Positions 48,101-60,864 of a DNA stretch of 64,000 nucleotides are shown here, in pieces. The stretch covers positions 265,501 to 329,500 of the forward strand of contig NC_092465.1 of NCBI RefSeq assembly GCF_047495875.1, given 5' to 3'. A model generated the notes under the pieces. That model saw only the letters and a program-made list of their open reading frames with translations. It did no database searches and was not told the origin of the DNA. This DNA comes from Pithys albifrons albifrons. Taxonomy: Eukaryota; Chordata; Aves; Passeriformes; Thamnophilidae. The translations under genes were made by a program, and so were the position numbers. How positions within the stretch are numbered: position 1 is the first letter of the stretch; each line of letters opens with the position of its first letter.

Positions 48101-50430
48101 ACATTTTTAAAACCTTTGTAAGTTTTGCAGTACTAGAACTGATTTGTTTGTGACCAGTGAAAAAACTGTAGCTTTTTAAACTTATTTTCGTGTAGACTAT
48201 AAAATACAATGTACTTACCTAAAATGATAGTAAATTGTTGACTGAAGACCAAACTAATATTCAGTGAACCCAGAAAGATTTTCTCATATTTTGATGTCAA
48301 ATATATCCCAGAGGTGTAAATTTGGATAATTGATTGAACTCTGTGAAGAGGAGCATGTGTTTGGAGCTGTGGTTCTGTGTTCACGTTGATTAGATTCTGT
48401 TTGCTGAGCATTACAGAAAACTAAGATTACTTAACATTCCCTGAACATACACACGTTTTTATTCACAACATACTCTACTTTGTCTTATTATCAACAAACA
48501 GATATACCTAGAATGCTTATTTAGAGGTCGTATTAATAATAAATATTAGAATTTTTTAAAGTGTTACAAGTGGTAATATTAAATATTTACAAAACGGCCA
48601 ATACACTTGATGGGGAATTACCTAAATCCATGTTTTGTTTCCCCTTATATAAAATTCTGTTATCTCCTGAGTGACAGTGTTGTTGTACTGGAAAATGCAT
48701 GAGTTTTTGATGCATAGTATTCTGAGCAAAGCAGCTATTTATTGTACCCATTCTTATCCCACAATCTTTCTTTAAGACCATTATTAGTAAATTTTGAGGC
48801 TAGAGAGGTACTGACCCAATCAAACATGTACAGAGCTTGGCCTCTGAGTTAATTAAATGTGGGTTAATAACATATTATAAGGAAATCATTGTCCTTATTA
48901 CAGTTATTAGGCAGTTAGTCAAATTATAGCTTCAAAGGAATGCAGAGCATGGAGAACTTGAGACTAAATTATGCATTTGAACCTTAGGCCAGCTTTTACT
49001 GTTGAGACAGTTTGCTGCTGAAAGAAATTGTGTGTCATTGAAATTAAATGCCTTTCTGGGGATGGAAGCTTCCATTTTTTAATGAAATTACTGAGTGTGG
49101 TGTAGGGAAATGATTAAAATCTGTATTCTGGGAATGTGGTGGACAAAAAAAATCAATAAGAGCTAGCAAACCTTTGCAGCTGGATGTGAATCCTGGGAAA
49201 GAAACAACCTAGTACAAAAATAATAATTAAAAACATATCAGCATGTTAATGTTCTTAGCATGAATCTCACGAGACATCACTAATTTTTAGCATATATTTT
49301 CCTGTGTAATGAGGGGCTTTCTTTTCTCAGGTCTGTATTAGGCAGCATTTTTGCCCTTCCCCCAAAGCTCCTGCATTGCAATCATTGTGCTTGCACTTAT
49401 TATGTTACAAATGACCGAGGTAAGGCTGACATTCTCATTGCATGCAAAGAGACCTCGTCTGCCAGGCCTTTTTTTCCCCCTAATGAAGCAGCTTTGTGAA
49501 ATCTCCCCATGTGTTAATACTAATGAAGATCCTCCAGCACAATTAAAATCGCAGCCAGTGGCCGAAGAGGAAACAGAAAACAATGCATCTTTTCTACATA
49601 CACATATTTCTTCATGGAGAGATCAGCTTTATTTAGAAATATTGCTGATTTTTCAAATGCTGATCTGTACATTTACCAAGGTTAACAGGCTGTACATATT
49701 CTTGAATTCTACAAGTATGTTTTCACTCACTCGTACTGAAATCCCTTGGATTTTGCAGTGTGATACAAGTGGTACAAGTTTGCAGCGTTCTTGTTTGTGG
49801 AGAGCAGAGCTTTGGCTGTTGCCGTGGACTTCAACCCTGTCTGAGTCTGAGACCGTGCAAAAGAAAGGAAAACCCAAAGAGGCTCCCGCGTGGTGTGAGG
49901 GGTCGGTGCGGGAGGACAAACCAAGGGAGCTCCTGTGTGTGGTGTGAGCGAAGCAGCTGTTTCTGCTCTGCAAATAGCATGGGTGGGTTGGTTCGGGCAA
50001 GGCAGGGACATTGGTACTGAAAAGCTGTATTTTTATTTTAATTTTTAATTCTTGTGTCAATAGCTGGTGAATGTTAATACCTCTCCTTAAGTTTAACTTA
50101 ATTCCGCCCCCCTTGTTAACTGTTTCACTTGAACTTGCCGAGTGCTTCGGGAGCTCAAAGGCCGGACGCCGCTTCCATGATCTCTCGTGCCCTTAAAATG
50201 TCTCCTCTTTCAGATATGGCTCCCCCTTTTATCTTTTTAGCAGATGGCAGTTGTTTGTACCACAGATTCCTAGTTGCTGTGTTATTTTTTCTCTTACTTA
50301 AACTTACTGTGGTGTGGGAATCAATGTGGGTGCTTAGGATGGGCAAACTGAGTGTCCCCCCGTCCAATAAATTCAGTGCTAAGCAGTGCCCAGCGCCGGC
50401 CGACACTGGTGGCTGGGGGCGGCGGGCCGT
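42130..50430. other. Intergenic AT-rich sequence
   Basis: There is no exon with supported splice sites and no recognisable repeat family. Stretches near 43770-44000, 45110-45450 and 48840-49560 have a balanced, non-repetitive texture that could be conserved non-coding sequence, but that cannot be judged without an alignment. Confidence 0.4.
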
Positions 50431-50434
50431 GCGC

Positions 50435-50980
50435 GACCCACCCTGCCCTGCCCTGCTCTGCCCGTGCCCACCCTGCTCTGCCCGTGCCTACCCTGCCCTG
50501 CCCTGCTCTGCCCGTGCCCACCCTGCTCTGCCCGTGCCTACCCTGCCCTGCCCTGCTCTGCCCGTGCCCGCCCTACCCTGCCCGTGCCTACCCTGCCCTG
50601 CCCTGCCCTGCCCGTGCCTACCCTGCCCTGCCCGTGCCCACCCTGCCCTGCCCGCCCTGCCCGTGCCCACCCTGCCCTGCCCTGCTCTGCCCGTGCCCAC
50701 CCTGCTCTGCCCGTGCCTACCCTGCCCTGCCCTGCTCTGCCTGTGCCCACCCTGCCCTGCCCAGCTCTGCCCGTGCCTACCCTGCCCGTGCCCTGCTCTG
50801 CCTGTGCCCACCCTGCCCTGCCCGTGCCCACCCTGCCCTGCCCGCCCTGCCCTGCCCGCCCTGCCCTGCCCGTGCCCACCCTGCCCTGCCCTGCCCTGCC
50901 CGTGCCCGCCCTGCCCTGCCCGTGCCCACCCTGCTCTGCCCTGCCCTGTCCGTGCCCGCCCTGCCCGTGCCCGGCACCGA
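50435..50980 (+). repeat. C-rich CCCTGCC / CCCGTGCCCACC minisatellite
   Basis: About 545 bp is made of CCCTGC pentamer/hexamer blocks separated by CCCGTGCC(C/T)ACC, with CTCTGC variants. The plus strand is almost free of G runs and A is rare. It ends where the CpG-island promoter begins. All long frames through it are repeat by-products. Confidence 0.94.
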
Positions 50981-51079
50981 GGGAGGGTCGCGCCGTCCGC
51001 GGCACTGCGGGAGCGCGCGGTGACGTCACGGGCCCCCCGACCCCCGCCGGGCCCGCGGGCTCGGGGCAGCCCCGCGCGC

Positions 51080-51185
51080 CCCCGCCCCCTGCGCGCGCCC
51101 CCCGCCCCCTGCGCGCGCCCCCGCCCCCTGCGCGCGCCCCCGCCCCCTGCGCGCGCCCCCGCCCCCTGCGCGCGCCCCCGCGCGC
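51080..51185 (+). repeat. CGCCCCCTGCGCGC short tandem repeat in the CpG island
   Basis: About six copies of an 18-19-bp unit (CCCCGCCCCCTGCGCGCG) lie inside the island, just upstream of the presumed first exon. Confidence 0.9.
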
Positions 51186-51194
51186 GGCTCCGGG

Positions 51195-51291
51195 GAGCGC
51201 CGGGAAGGGCCGGCCCGGCGCGCGCCGCCCGCACCGCACCGGACCCCACCGGGAGAGCGAGACACGGAGGGAGCGGCGCAGCCTCGCCCAG
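51195..51291 (+). other. BAZ2B: Probable non-coding first exon, likely BAZ2B (5' limit unknown)
   Basis: A good plus-strand donor, CTCGCCCAG|GTGAGCC, ends an exon at 51291 about 260 bp after the CRE. Nothing coding is expected, since BAZ2B has untranslated 5' exons far from its ATG. The start given is a guess. An unrelated non-coding transcript is the alternative. Confidence 0.45.
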
Positions 51292-51955
51292 GTGAGCCGC
51301 GGTGCGTGAGCCGCGGGCCGTGTCCTGCTGCGCCGGGGTCCGAGCCCGAGCCCGAGCCCGAGGCCGGCAGCGCCCGCCGCGTCCCTGCGGTGCGATCGCC
51401 CCTTTGTTGTGAGGGCCGAGCGCGGGGCCCGGCCCGGGCAGGCTGCGGGCGGGGGTTGGCGGGAGGGCGAGTCCCGGGGAAGGGCTGGGCCGGGCCGGGC
51501 CGGGCCGGGGTGTGTGTGCGCGCGACGGCCACGTCCCGAGCGATTCTAAACTTTACTCGTGGCCGCACGGCTTTGCCTCGGCCGCCCGCAGGCTCCGGGG
51601 CGGCTGCCGCGGCACCGGGCGGCCTTTTGTGTGGCGCGGAGCGGTGCGGGCGCTCCACTCCCCGCGGCCGGCGCTGTCGGGCCGGCCCGGCGTTGAGCGG
51701 GCGCGGAGCGGTGCGGGGCGCTCGGCGGGGCCGCGGCCGGAGGGAGCACGCGTTGCCCACCCGGCCCCGCTCAGCCCCCGCGCAGCCGGCGGGCCGTGCG
51801 CACCTCTCCGCGCCTCCTCCCTCCCTCCCTCCCTCGCGCCGGTGCGGGGCATGGTGCGGGTGCGGGGCCGGAGCAGGGGCCGCTCCGCGCTCCCGGCTCG
51901 CTGCGGGGCCCGCCGCGCGCGGCTTTGTGCGTGTCCCGGCCTTGTGAAGACAAAC

Positions 51956-53870
51956 AAGCAGCTGCAGCGCTGGGCCGGGTTGTTGAAATTTATCCCTTTG
52001 TGTATATTACAATATCCTCCATTTTTCTGCCCTCTAAACAACGAGCCTTTCGCCATCTTGGGCAAATTTTTATTCCAAAGTCTGCCCGTCTCTTTTAGGA
52101 GGGAACGAGTAGAACTTGAAAGCCCTTTTGATAAGCCTCAAAGTTTAGGAAATGTTACAGGGACAGACAGTGACGTCATGTAAAGTTTAAGGGGATTTTT
52201 TTTCCATGACTCTGCTTTCCCCCGGAATTCCTTATCTAATGTGTTGCAAACTGCACTTTAAAGAGAAAGATTCCTAGTTGAGGGTGCACGTACAGGGGAC
52301 ATTGTGAATGTGCTTCTTTATCTCGTGTCTGGTTTTGTAACAGGGAAATAATCCTGCTTTTGAGTTATTCCCCCCTCCTCCTTTTCTTTTTTTTTCCCTG
52401 TCCTTAGTATTTAATACGTAATGATTAACTGTTTGATTGTTTAAATAAACGTTCTAAAGTGCTTACGTTAAATAACGTAATATCTGTAGATTTTCATTGG
52501 TTTTAATTAAGAAAAGGAGCAATCTAATATGAAGTTTACGTGAAACGTTTGATACAGGATCTTCCCTGAGAAATAAACGGTGTTTCTTTGGCACAAGGAA
52601 CATGGAAATACAGAGGTCCCTTTTTAAATGACAGATTAAAGGGACATACTCGGAAGGAACAAACTTATTAAGCTATATTATTAAAAGGTTCCATCTGGAA
52701 AGTACCTATAAATATTACATGTAGTTTGGGTTATGTTTAATGTGAGTGGCTAAGCGTGGTTACTGCGCTAAACTTAGGGAAAAAAGCAGCCCCACCACAA
52801 CCTCCCACCCAAAAACCAACAACAAAACTCTTACCCTCCGACTACACATTTTGTATCAGCTGTTCTGAAAAGGAAAACAATAAAAGATACTGTTGATTTA
52901 CTTATAAATTGCAGTTTTTTTAAACTCATTGAAGTTTTTCGGGTCACATGATATGACTTGGTGAAACGGGCACTTTATAAGGAATAGCTGTTGTAGGTAA
53001 AGTTCTGTTTTCCTTTCTATGCTTGTCTGACTTGCTGCATATTTAGTCACACTATCGAGAACATGAACCTGTATGTAACTTGCATTTTCTTTGTCTTCAG
53101 GGTTGGGAAAACATTGACAAAAATTAACATAGAAAGTAATAGGAATAGCTGTTTGTACAGCAAGACTTTTCTTCTATCCAAGTCAGTACTGAACGATGTA
53201 CTTACAGCATCCTTAGAGTTATGTTGGAACAAATGTCAGATATTAGTTATTTTATTTTTCTTTCTTAAATGCATCAGAAAGTGTGGTTGGATTCAGTATT
53301 AGCCAGCTTTGTGACTCCTGGGTAATTTAAAATGTTTAAATTGTTGAAAGCACGTACAGCAGGTGATTGTGGATTACAAATGCAGCAAAGGTCTAGAAGA
53401 TTGGATGGATAATAAATGATGAGCAACAGAGTGTTAGCAATTTTAGAAAATGGTAGTATAGCTTTGACATCACATAAAAAACTGCATACACGTTTTTGTC
53501 AAAATGCTGCAAAATCAATAAACTACATTAATATTAAGAAAATGGTATCCCAAGGAGTTTTTGTAAAGTGTATGTAGAGGAAGCATTAGGAATTGTTAAG
53601 GGGTTTTCAATGTTCAAGAAATGTTAATGTTCACTTCAAGCAGGGGATTTGTTTAATAAGAGATGATACCAATTCCTTGTAAGCAGTGGAGTATTCATAT
53701 CAGATTGTGATGATGTTCTTCATAAACAACTCTCTGGAGAATAAAAAATGTTTCTTCAGGGGATCAGGTAATGTTTCCTTTTCATTCCTGACCCCAGATC
53801 TGTCCCGGATGGCACAAAATAAGGTTTTGTGACTATTGTATACTGAAAATAAGCTGGCCTTGTGGCACTG
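51956..53870 (+). other. Presumed BAZ2B intron 1, first part
   Basis: The sequence shifts quickly from GC-rich to AT-rich. A second CRE core TGACGTCA is at 52171-52178. No further exon is recognised. Confidence 0.35.
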
Positions 53871-54301
53871 TGTCCTGGTTCCAGCCAAGACAGGGGTAAT
53901 GTTTGCAGTAGCCAGGAGGGAGTGTGGCCAGGCCCCAGAGGGTATTCCAGCCCACCTCACGTGGGTGCCGAAAGTGGGTGGAAAGGGAGTCTGTTGCTGG
54001 GAGAAGAGGGTCCTTCCAGGTCGGAGTAGCTTGGTGGAGGGAAAGAGAGTGATCAGGAATTGTTGTTTCTATGTGAATCATTAATTTCACATACCCTCTA
54101 TCAGTATTGTTGCTGTTACTGTTCATTTTCTTATCTCATTGCTGTTTCCAGTATATTGTTCTTATTTCAACCCATGATCTTTTTGTGCCTCCAGTTCTCC
54201 TCCCCATCCTGTGGGGAAGGGGGAGGCAGGGAAGGAGGGAGTGAGTGGCACAGTTTCATCGAGAGCACTAAACTGGGGAATGCCATGCCTAAACCATGAC
54301 A
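53871..54301 (+). mobile_element. Solo LTR of an avian ERVL-type endogenous retrovirus
   Basis: The element starts TGTCCTGGTTCCAGCC and ends GCCTAAACCATGACA (TG...CA), 431 bp, with a C/T-rich 3' part as in avian ERVL LTRs. The flanking 5-mers cactg (53866-53870) and gactg (54302-54306) match at 4 of 5 bases, which fits a decayed 5-bp target duplication. No internal retroviral genes are present, so it is a solo LTR from recombination. Confidence 0.88.
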
Positions 54302-57300
54302 GACTGATATTTCTCATCCAGATTATTTTTTTAAAACTTAATTCCGCTGCACTGGGTTCCTTACAGTTCAGTGTTCCCACAAAAAGGAATTCTTTCTAAG
54401 ATTTGTCCATGTAGGTTATTGTAGGTTGTCAATACCATTGTAAAATGTTTTGAGTAGTGTTAGAGGAAAGGTAACTAAATATATGCTTTGTACCTTTTGG
54501 TAAGAAAAACTTGATTTTCTTTAACATGTAATACAGTGCTTTGTGTTTTCCAAAGATAAACAAGCAATATTTTTATATTGTGGAGGGAACAGGCATTGGT
54601 TGACCACTGTAGTATATTTCTTTAATCCTTATACTGCTAAGAAGAAAGTGCTACAAGACTGAGTTTTTCTGTCTTTATGAGGGTCACTGAAAATGCCAAT
54701 AAGAAGGTAGTGAAAGTCTTTCTTTCTAGGTCCTGTTGCCCTTCCTTGTGTTTTCTTTGTCTGCATGTTTATTATAGAACTGCAGTGTAAAGGAGCAGAT
54801 GTTTTGCAAAACATCCTGATGTGTTGCTTTTTCTTATGGGAGTGTATAACTGTTCCTTCTGATGCATCGCCTTGACAGCTGGTTGGTGTGGTGGAACTGC
54901 TCTGAAGCCCTTGGTGGTGGCACTGAATTGGAACAGAATGGTCCTCCCAGCCTGAACTGCAGTTGGGAACGTCTCTGCTGCTACTTTTCTGTTGCTCTTT
55001 AAAACGTGCAGTATCACAGTTGATGACAAAAAGAAGTTTGTGTTCACTGTCTCATATCCTGACTGCTTTTAGTTTCGTAATTTTATTATGATGGCATGTT
55101 TGGGAATTAGAAATCTTGGCAGTTGGGATGTACAACCAACAGTGCAGTTTGCCACCCCCCAGCCCTGACAGGTGAAGGACTTGACGGTGTGGAGGCGTGT
55201 CCAGGTTACTGCGCTGTGATCCACCTGGCAGACCCTAATACAGGCATCTTTAACTAAAACTAAGCAATGGTAGGGGGCTTTTTTTGTTTCTTTTTTTAAT
55301 CAGCAAACCATTCTAAATAATTACGTAAGAGTGCTGCTTAGTGTTTGCATCACTTGGGTAATTTGGCCCAATGCAGAATCCCAAAGTCTACCAGTTTTGT
55401 CCAAGTGTGGTTCAGCGTCTGAGTTAATTTTGTTTTATTGCAGTGCATTCAATAAATTATGTCATACCACATTATCCACTAGTTTGTGATTGTAAATTGC
55501 CACCAGAAGCTGGTAGCAAAGACATCAGTGATTTTTGTGATTGATAGTTTACAACATTCTGAGTGTGGACAAAATGTAGTATGTGTTGGTCAGTGTCTGG
55601 TAAAGAAACTGGAAGTTTATGCTGAGGAACATGATGCACTAAACAGAATGTAGGTACAGATGATCTTCCCACTGCATCACAGAAGGAAATGAAATATGCT
55701 TTTTGTAACTAACATCTATGCTTTAAAAATTCTTGTTATACTACATTTTTACTTCAAAGCTATTTTTATTGTGTTCTTTCTGTGTAGTGTTAGAAAGAAG
55801 GTGCATCTTTAAGTGAGTGCTGGGCATTTGGAGTTCCTCCTTGTTTAGTCTTTACAGATGAAAAGCAGAAACAAGGAAATTGTATCAGTAAGATTAAAGT
55901 AGGTGCTCCCCCCCTCCATTTTTTGCCTGCTTATTTAAAACAAACAAAACTCAGAAGAAACAACAAACAAATCAATAAGGAGTCACCAGAAGATTAGAGT
56001 GAGGAAAATAGTAAGTTCACCTTAATTTTTGAATTTGTTTCTTAGTACTTTTATGAAGGTAAAACTGTACAAGATTCATGATTACAAAGGACTCTAATGC
56101 ATGGAAGGGTTTAGTCTCTTACCAACATGCAAGAAGTTGGTAGTAGAGGCAGAGAAGAGAGCTGCCTTCACTGAGTTTAGTCTGTAGTGTGCTGGGTAGT
56201 TGTTTCCTGGAAAACAAATATGTGGTTTGTTACTCCGCAGAGTGATGCCCCTGGGGTGGGCAAGCTGAGTGCACACAGGCATTAGAAGAAGTTGGGACCA
56301 TGTGTTGGTTCCGTTCACTCTGCAGAAGAGCCAGGCAAGATACAGTACTTTGCTGTTACTTTGTTTCTTAATTTTATAATTTTAAGTGGAAAAAAAGGTA
56401 TGTAGGATGTATAATTCAGTTAGCACACAGTTTCACATGAGCTGTCTGAAGTTCTTGTTTAGTGTTTTAGCTCTTTACTGTCCTAAATTTACATTATGTC
56501 CTGAGTTATTCCTTAAACAGAAAAAAATAACTATACTTTTTAAGTCTCATCCTTAAGTTCCTTTGAGATTTAAATGGAAATAACCCCCCCGAAACAATGT
56601 AGTAATTTTGTGGTATCATTTGGATTTTTGTTTTTTTGGGGGAGAGGGAGGAGAAGTTGTGATTTATTTTATTGTGATACTATCATTTCATGAGTCCACC
56701 AGCTGAAAGAAACAGTCTGGAGTGTGAAAAAGTCTTACACTTGTTTCAGCTTTTTAATGATAGAAATAGGAAAGGAGGATACAGGAGTTTTCCCTGCTCA
56801 GTTTAACAGAATTAATTCATGCATTTGACAGAATTCTCAATACCAGTTTCTTCTCTTTTTATGTGAATGTCATTCAGTTCGTTGGATAAAAGAAATATCA
56901 AAGAAGGTATACATTTTTAAAACTTACCTAGTGACAGATGATCTCTCAAACAGCCTCTGAGAGAAAGAATTGGGCTGGGCTTCTCAGTGTCCAGATGATG
57001 CCCGTTGCCTTCAGCCTGAATTCTCTGCCATTACCTTGCTACTCACACCCTTCGGGGCCTCCTGAATGTCTTGTTTTCTGTGTGCAAAGGACATAAGACT
57101 CTTTTCACTTGATGTAGGTCAGGCATTGTAAAGGGCTGAATGGGTTAAGCCTTGGTAGTTTGCAAAAAGAGGTTGCAGAGGTTTTTCTAGCCCCTGAGGG
57201 AGGAATCACCCAAAACTTTTAAATTCAAACTACTCAAAATGTAAAGACACAGTCTGAAAAATTGGTTTACCTGATGGACTGTTTACATTAGTAATGGTCC

Positions 57301-58250
57301 CACTGAAATCAGTGGCACTGCTGAGTATAAAGACTTGTCTGGGTAGTGTTTGCAGTGTAAAGCCTTGCAAAGACAGTAGGTTTAGAAATAATGCAGGGAC
57401 TGTCAAATAATGCTCTTGTCTTTTTGGAGCCTCACACAGGACTTAGTTCTGCTCTGGGAGTGTTGGAAAGGATAATGAAGAATTGTAATTTTTGAATCAC
57501 ACATTGCCAGTGTGTTCTTGTAAATTACAGGAAGTGTAAGCTAGATTTTCTTTAGAGTATTTAAATCCAGAAATTTAAAGCCACAAAGTAATCTGCCTAA
57601 CTGTTCTTGAGCTTGAATCTCAGTTGTGAGACTATTGAATGAGAAACTAAAACCTTAAAATCTTCTAGAGAGTTTTTTTTTCTTCACTTTGAGTATGTAG
57701 GTAATTTTTTTTTGATTATGATCCTATTTATTAATTGATTTCTGTTAATGAATTAGTGTTTTTCTAACACTGAAAGATTCTTTAATAAATAATGCATTTC
57801 ATTTTACCAGATACTTATTTTAGAAGAATAGTGTGTACTATCCAAGTATAATCAGCAAAATAACCCCACAACCCCCTTCTCAGACCTCAGTCTTTCTACA
57901 ACAGAAAACCAGTTTGACAAAAATTATTGCAGTGGTCCATCAGATAAAGAGAAACATAATTGTGTGGATTTTGCCTCATTTTATGTTCTTGCACTTTCCC
58001 ACAAGCGTGTGCTCACTAATCAAAGACACTGCACTCCTGCTGAGGGCAGAGAGGTTCATCGAATGGCAGCCAGTTTGGGGGAAAGCAGAGTGTACCGAGG
58101 CTCTTAATGTGCCAGGACGTGAATAAATCGGAGGTCTTTGTATGCAAACCCTGCAGGTTAATCCTGTGTAATTCAGTGTCCTGTCTCTGTTTTTATGGCT
58201 GGTGTTGGTCAGTGTTTGCAGCAAGCCTTCAGCAGGCTGGGCAGACTGGC
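54302..58250. other. Presumed BAZ2B intron 1, middle part
   Basis: This is AT-rich non-coding sequence. No exon, RNA gene or recognisable repeat was seen. Confidence 0.35.
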
Positions 58251-58254
58251 TGGC

Positions 58255-58733
58255 TGGGCTGAGGGCTGGGGTGTGCTGGGCTGTATCCCTGAGCCATGGC
58301 AGGGAAGGTCCAGAGACTGTGCCAGCCTTGCTGCTGGACTGAGGGCTGAGCTGTATCCCTGAGCCATGGCAGGGAAGGTCCAGAGACTGTGCCAGCCTTG
58401 CTGCTGGACTGAGGGCTGAGCTGTATCCCTGAGCCATGGCAGGGAAGGTCCAGAGACTGTGCCAGCCTTGCTGCTGGACTGAGGGCTGAGCTGTATCCCT
58501 GAGCCATGGCAGGGAAGGTCCAGAGACCGTGCCAGCCTTGCTGCTGGACTGAGGGCTGAGCTGTATCCCTGAGCCATGGCAGGGAAGGTCCAGAGACTGT
58601 GCCAGCCTTGCTGCTGGACTGAGGGCTGAGCTGTATCCCTGAGCCATGGCAGGGAAGGTCCAGAGACCGTGCCAGCCTTGCTGCTGGACTGAGGGCTGAG
58701 CTGTATCCCTGAGCCATGGCAGGGAAGGTCCAC
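58255..58733 (+). repeat. 70-bp minisatellite, nearly seven copies
   Basis: The word GAGCCATGGCAGGGAAGGTC recurs at exact 70-bp steps from 58291 to 58711. Copies differ mainly at CAGAGACTGT versus CAGAGACCGT. The minus strand is open in all three frames through the array because 70 is not a multiple of three and no frame meets a stop. This is not gene evidence. Confidence 0.95.
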
Positions 58734-58739
58734 ACTGAC

Positions 58740-60460
58740 AGCCCTTCTGTGCTAATGCACTTGGGGCATGGAATGCCCAGAGTCTGGGGCTGTGCGTTCT
58801 GTTGTTACTGCCATTTGTATCCTTAACAGACCTAACATGTGGAACAAATAGGAACAAACAAAAAAAAAACCCTACTGTGATGTCCCTGTAGAAATAGTGC
58901 TGGGATTTGGCTTTAACACAAATTGGTTGCGTATTCATAATTTAAGAACAGCTGGTTACAGTAAGCGCAGTCGTTTGCAAGCTATTCTAAACCATTCTGC
59001 TCACACATGGAGACTTTGCTGGAGCTTTTTTTATTGATCTACCTGCATTTGAAATCTGGTCCACTGGAGCCACAGAGACCCTTCATTTTAGCTGTGCTTG
59101 CATCATAGAACAACCTCCGTATTAAATATTTAACTAAATGCTGAATAAAATGTGAAACGGAGTGCTTTGAAGAAACAAAGCAGAGGGGTGACCAGTGGCA
59201 TACATCTTAGACAGAAAATCTTGTTATGTAAAGCAGCCTAACAAAGTGCCATCAGCCAAGCTCTGTAGTCCTTGTTAGATTTACTCAGCGATACCTTGCT
59301 GACACTGTGCTGGCTGAAAGTTGTGCTTTCCATGCATTGCATGCCCAAGGCTTTTGGAGAATAACCCAGTAGAATAAAATGTGATTGTAGTACACAAAGT
59401 AAAGGTGTAGTAAAATTAGTAATAAACACAGCCTTGTTGAGTGTCACACGGAGAAAATAATGGATGTGTTAGAAATAACTGCATTCTCACATAGGTAGGC
59501 TTATCTGTCATAATTTGAGAAGTACATACTTAGAAATATTAGTTAGTAATACATGTAAGCTGTGATGGAAAGTTGATTCTTCTCCCTCTTCCTCATTCTG
59601 TTTTGCTTTTCCAAGTTAGAAATTAAGTGAGGTATTTTACATGAAGGTTATGCACTTAGTCTGATAACTTTTTTGTATTTTTGTTCGCCCTGGTGATGAG
59701 AACTTTTATAAGGAGAAATATACTTTCAACTATAAAAATCAGTTTTCCTAACATCCTTAGTTTGCTGTAGGAATGAAAGTGAGCCCAATATGCCCACTCT
59801 CCACGTATCTTTTGATCCAGTATGTTGTAAGTTACTAACTTGCTACTAACTGATAACCTCTGATGTAAATATAAAGTGTTGCTGAGGAAAGTTATAAATA
59901 AATTGTTACTTCATATGTATGTACAAGAAAATGGGAAGCCATTAAGGAAGGTTTCTTACTCTGTTAGATAAAAATATCAAGCATGTCTGAAAGAGTCAAG
60001 TTTTTCAAGCTTTATGAGTTGATTTAATAAAAGATATTATCACTCCCTATAGCTGTGGTTTTTTCTAAGTAGTTACAGCTATTGGAAAAAGATAAACCAT
60101 AAAAAAATGCAAACTAGTATTTTTCCATTGCATCTCTGATCATTTTTCATCCTTGGAGCTGCCTTAAGCAACTCACTGCTTCTTTTCAATGCTGATGCAA
60201 GAGCTAGATCAGAGGTAATAGTTCAGACTACAACTGTGTGGTCGAGGAGAAGAGTGAGGCACAAGAGTGGTCCATAGATCATTTGGGGCCCCAACCTCTA
60301 CTGGAGTGGTAATGCCAGAAACAATTTCTTCGTAGCACAATTGTAGGGGCTTTCAAAGAAGCAAGGAGAATTCCTAGGGTTTTTTACTTACCAAGTCTAA
60401 TACGAGAAACAGTTGAGAGTCTCATTTTGGCTCTTTCATTGAAATTACCTTACTCAGGGT
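58740..60460. other. Non-coding stretch between the 70-bp array and a CR1
   Basis: This is AT-rich sequence with no exon or repeat family recognised. Confidence 0.35.
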
Positions 60461-60464
60461 TCTA

Positions 60465-60860
60465 AAGATGGTGAAAGGTCTGCAGGGGCCATGTGAGGGG
60501 TGGCTGAAGTTGCTTGGTTTGTTCAACTGCAGGAGACTGAGGGGACACTCACTGGGGTCTGCAGCTTCCCCCGAGGGGCAGTGGAGGGGCAGCTCTGCTC
60601 TCCATGACCAGTGCCAAGACCTGAGGGAATGGCTGGAGCTGTGTCAGTGCAGTTTAGGCTGGATATTAGGAAAAAGTTCTTCCCCCAGAGGATGGTTAGT
60701 TACTGGAACAGGCTCCCCAAGGCAGTGTTTGTGGGCCCAAGGCTGCCAGACCTCAAGGAGTGTTTGGGTAATGCTCTCAGGGATGTGGTAGGATTGTTGG
60801 GGACCAGGAGTTGGACTGGATGGTCCTTGTGGGTCCCTTCGAGCTCAGGAGGGTCTGTCA
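60465..60860 (+). mobile_element. CR1 retroposon, 3' part
   Basis: The plus strand has about 400 bp of CR1: GGCTGGATATTAGGAAAAAG, AACAGGCTCCCCAAGGCAGT, GGAGTTGGACTGGATGGTCC, GTGGGTCCCTTCGAGCTCAG. The open frames in it are remnants of CR1 sequence, not a host gene. Confidence 0.93.
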
Positions 60861-60864
60861 TTTG

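Larger units (their letters stand above)
50985..51955 (+). promoter_or_regulatory. BAZ2B: CpG-island promoter facing right, probably of BAZ2B
   Basis: This is about 1 kb of very CpG-dense sequence with no TATA box. A perfect CRE palindrome GTGACGTCAC lies at 51020-51029. C-rich sequence left of about 51250 switches to G-rich sequence right of it, as at many CpG-island start sites transcribed to the right. The BAZ2B assignment rests on the known head-to-head order of BAZ2B and MARCHF7 in mammals, not on coding sequence here. Confidence 0.6.

Noticed and set aside
50129..51309. Plus- and minus-strand frames of 220-390 codons around the C-rich array
   Set aside because: They are made of Pro/Cys/Ala or Gly/Arg/Ala repeats encoded by CCCTGC blocks and CpG-island sequence. 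Several frames are open at once, which marks composition rather than coding.
57976..58938. A 320-codon minus-strand frame
   Set aside because: Most of it is the 70-bp minisatellite read through three frames in turn. The flanks show no homology.
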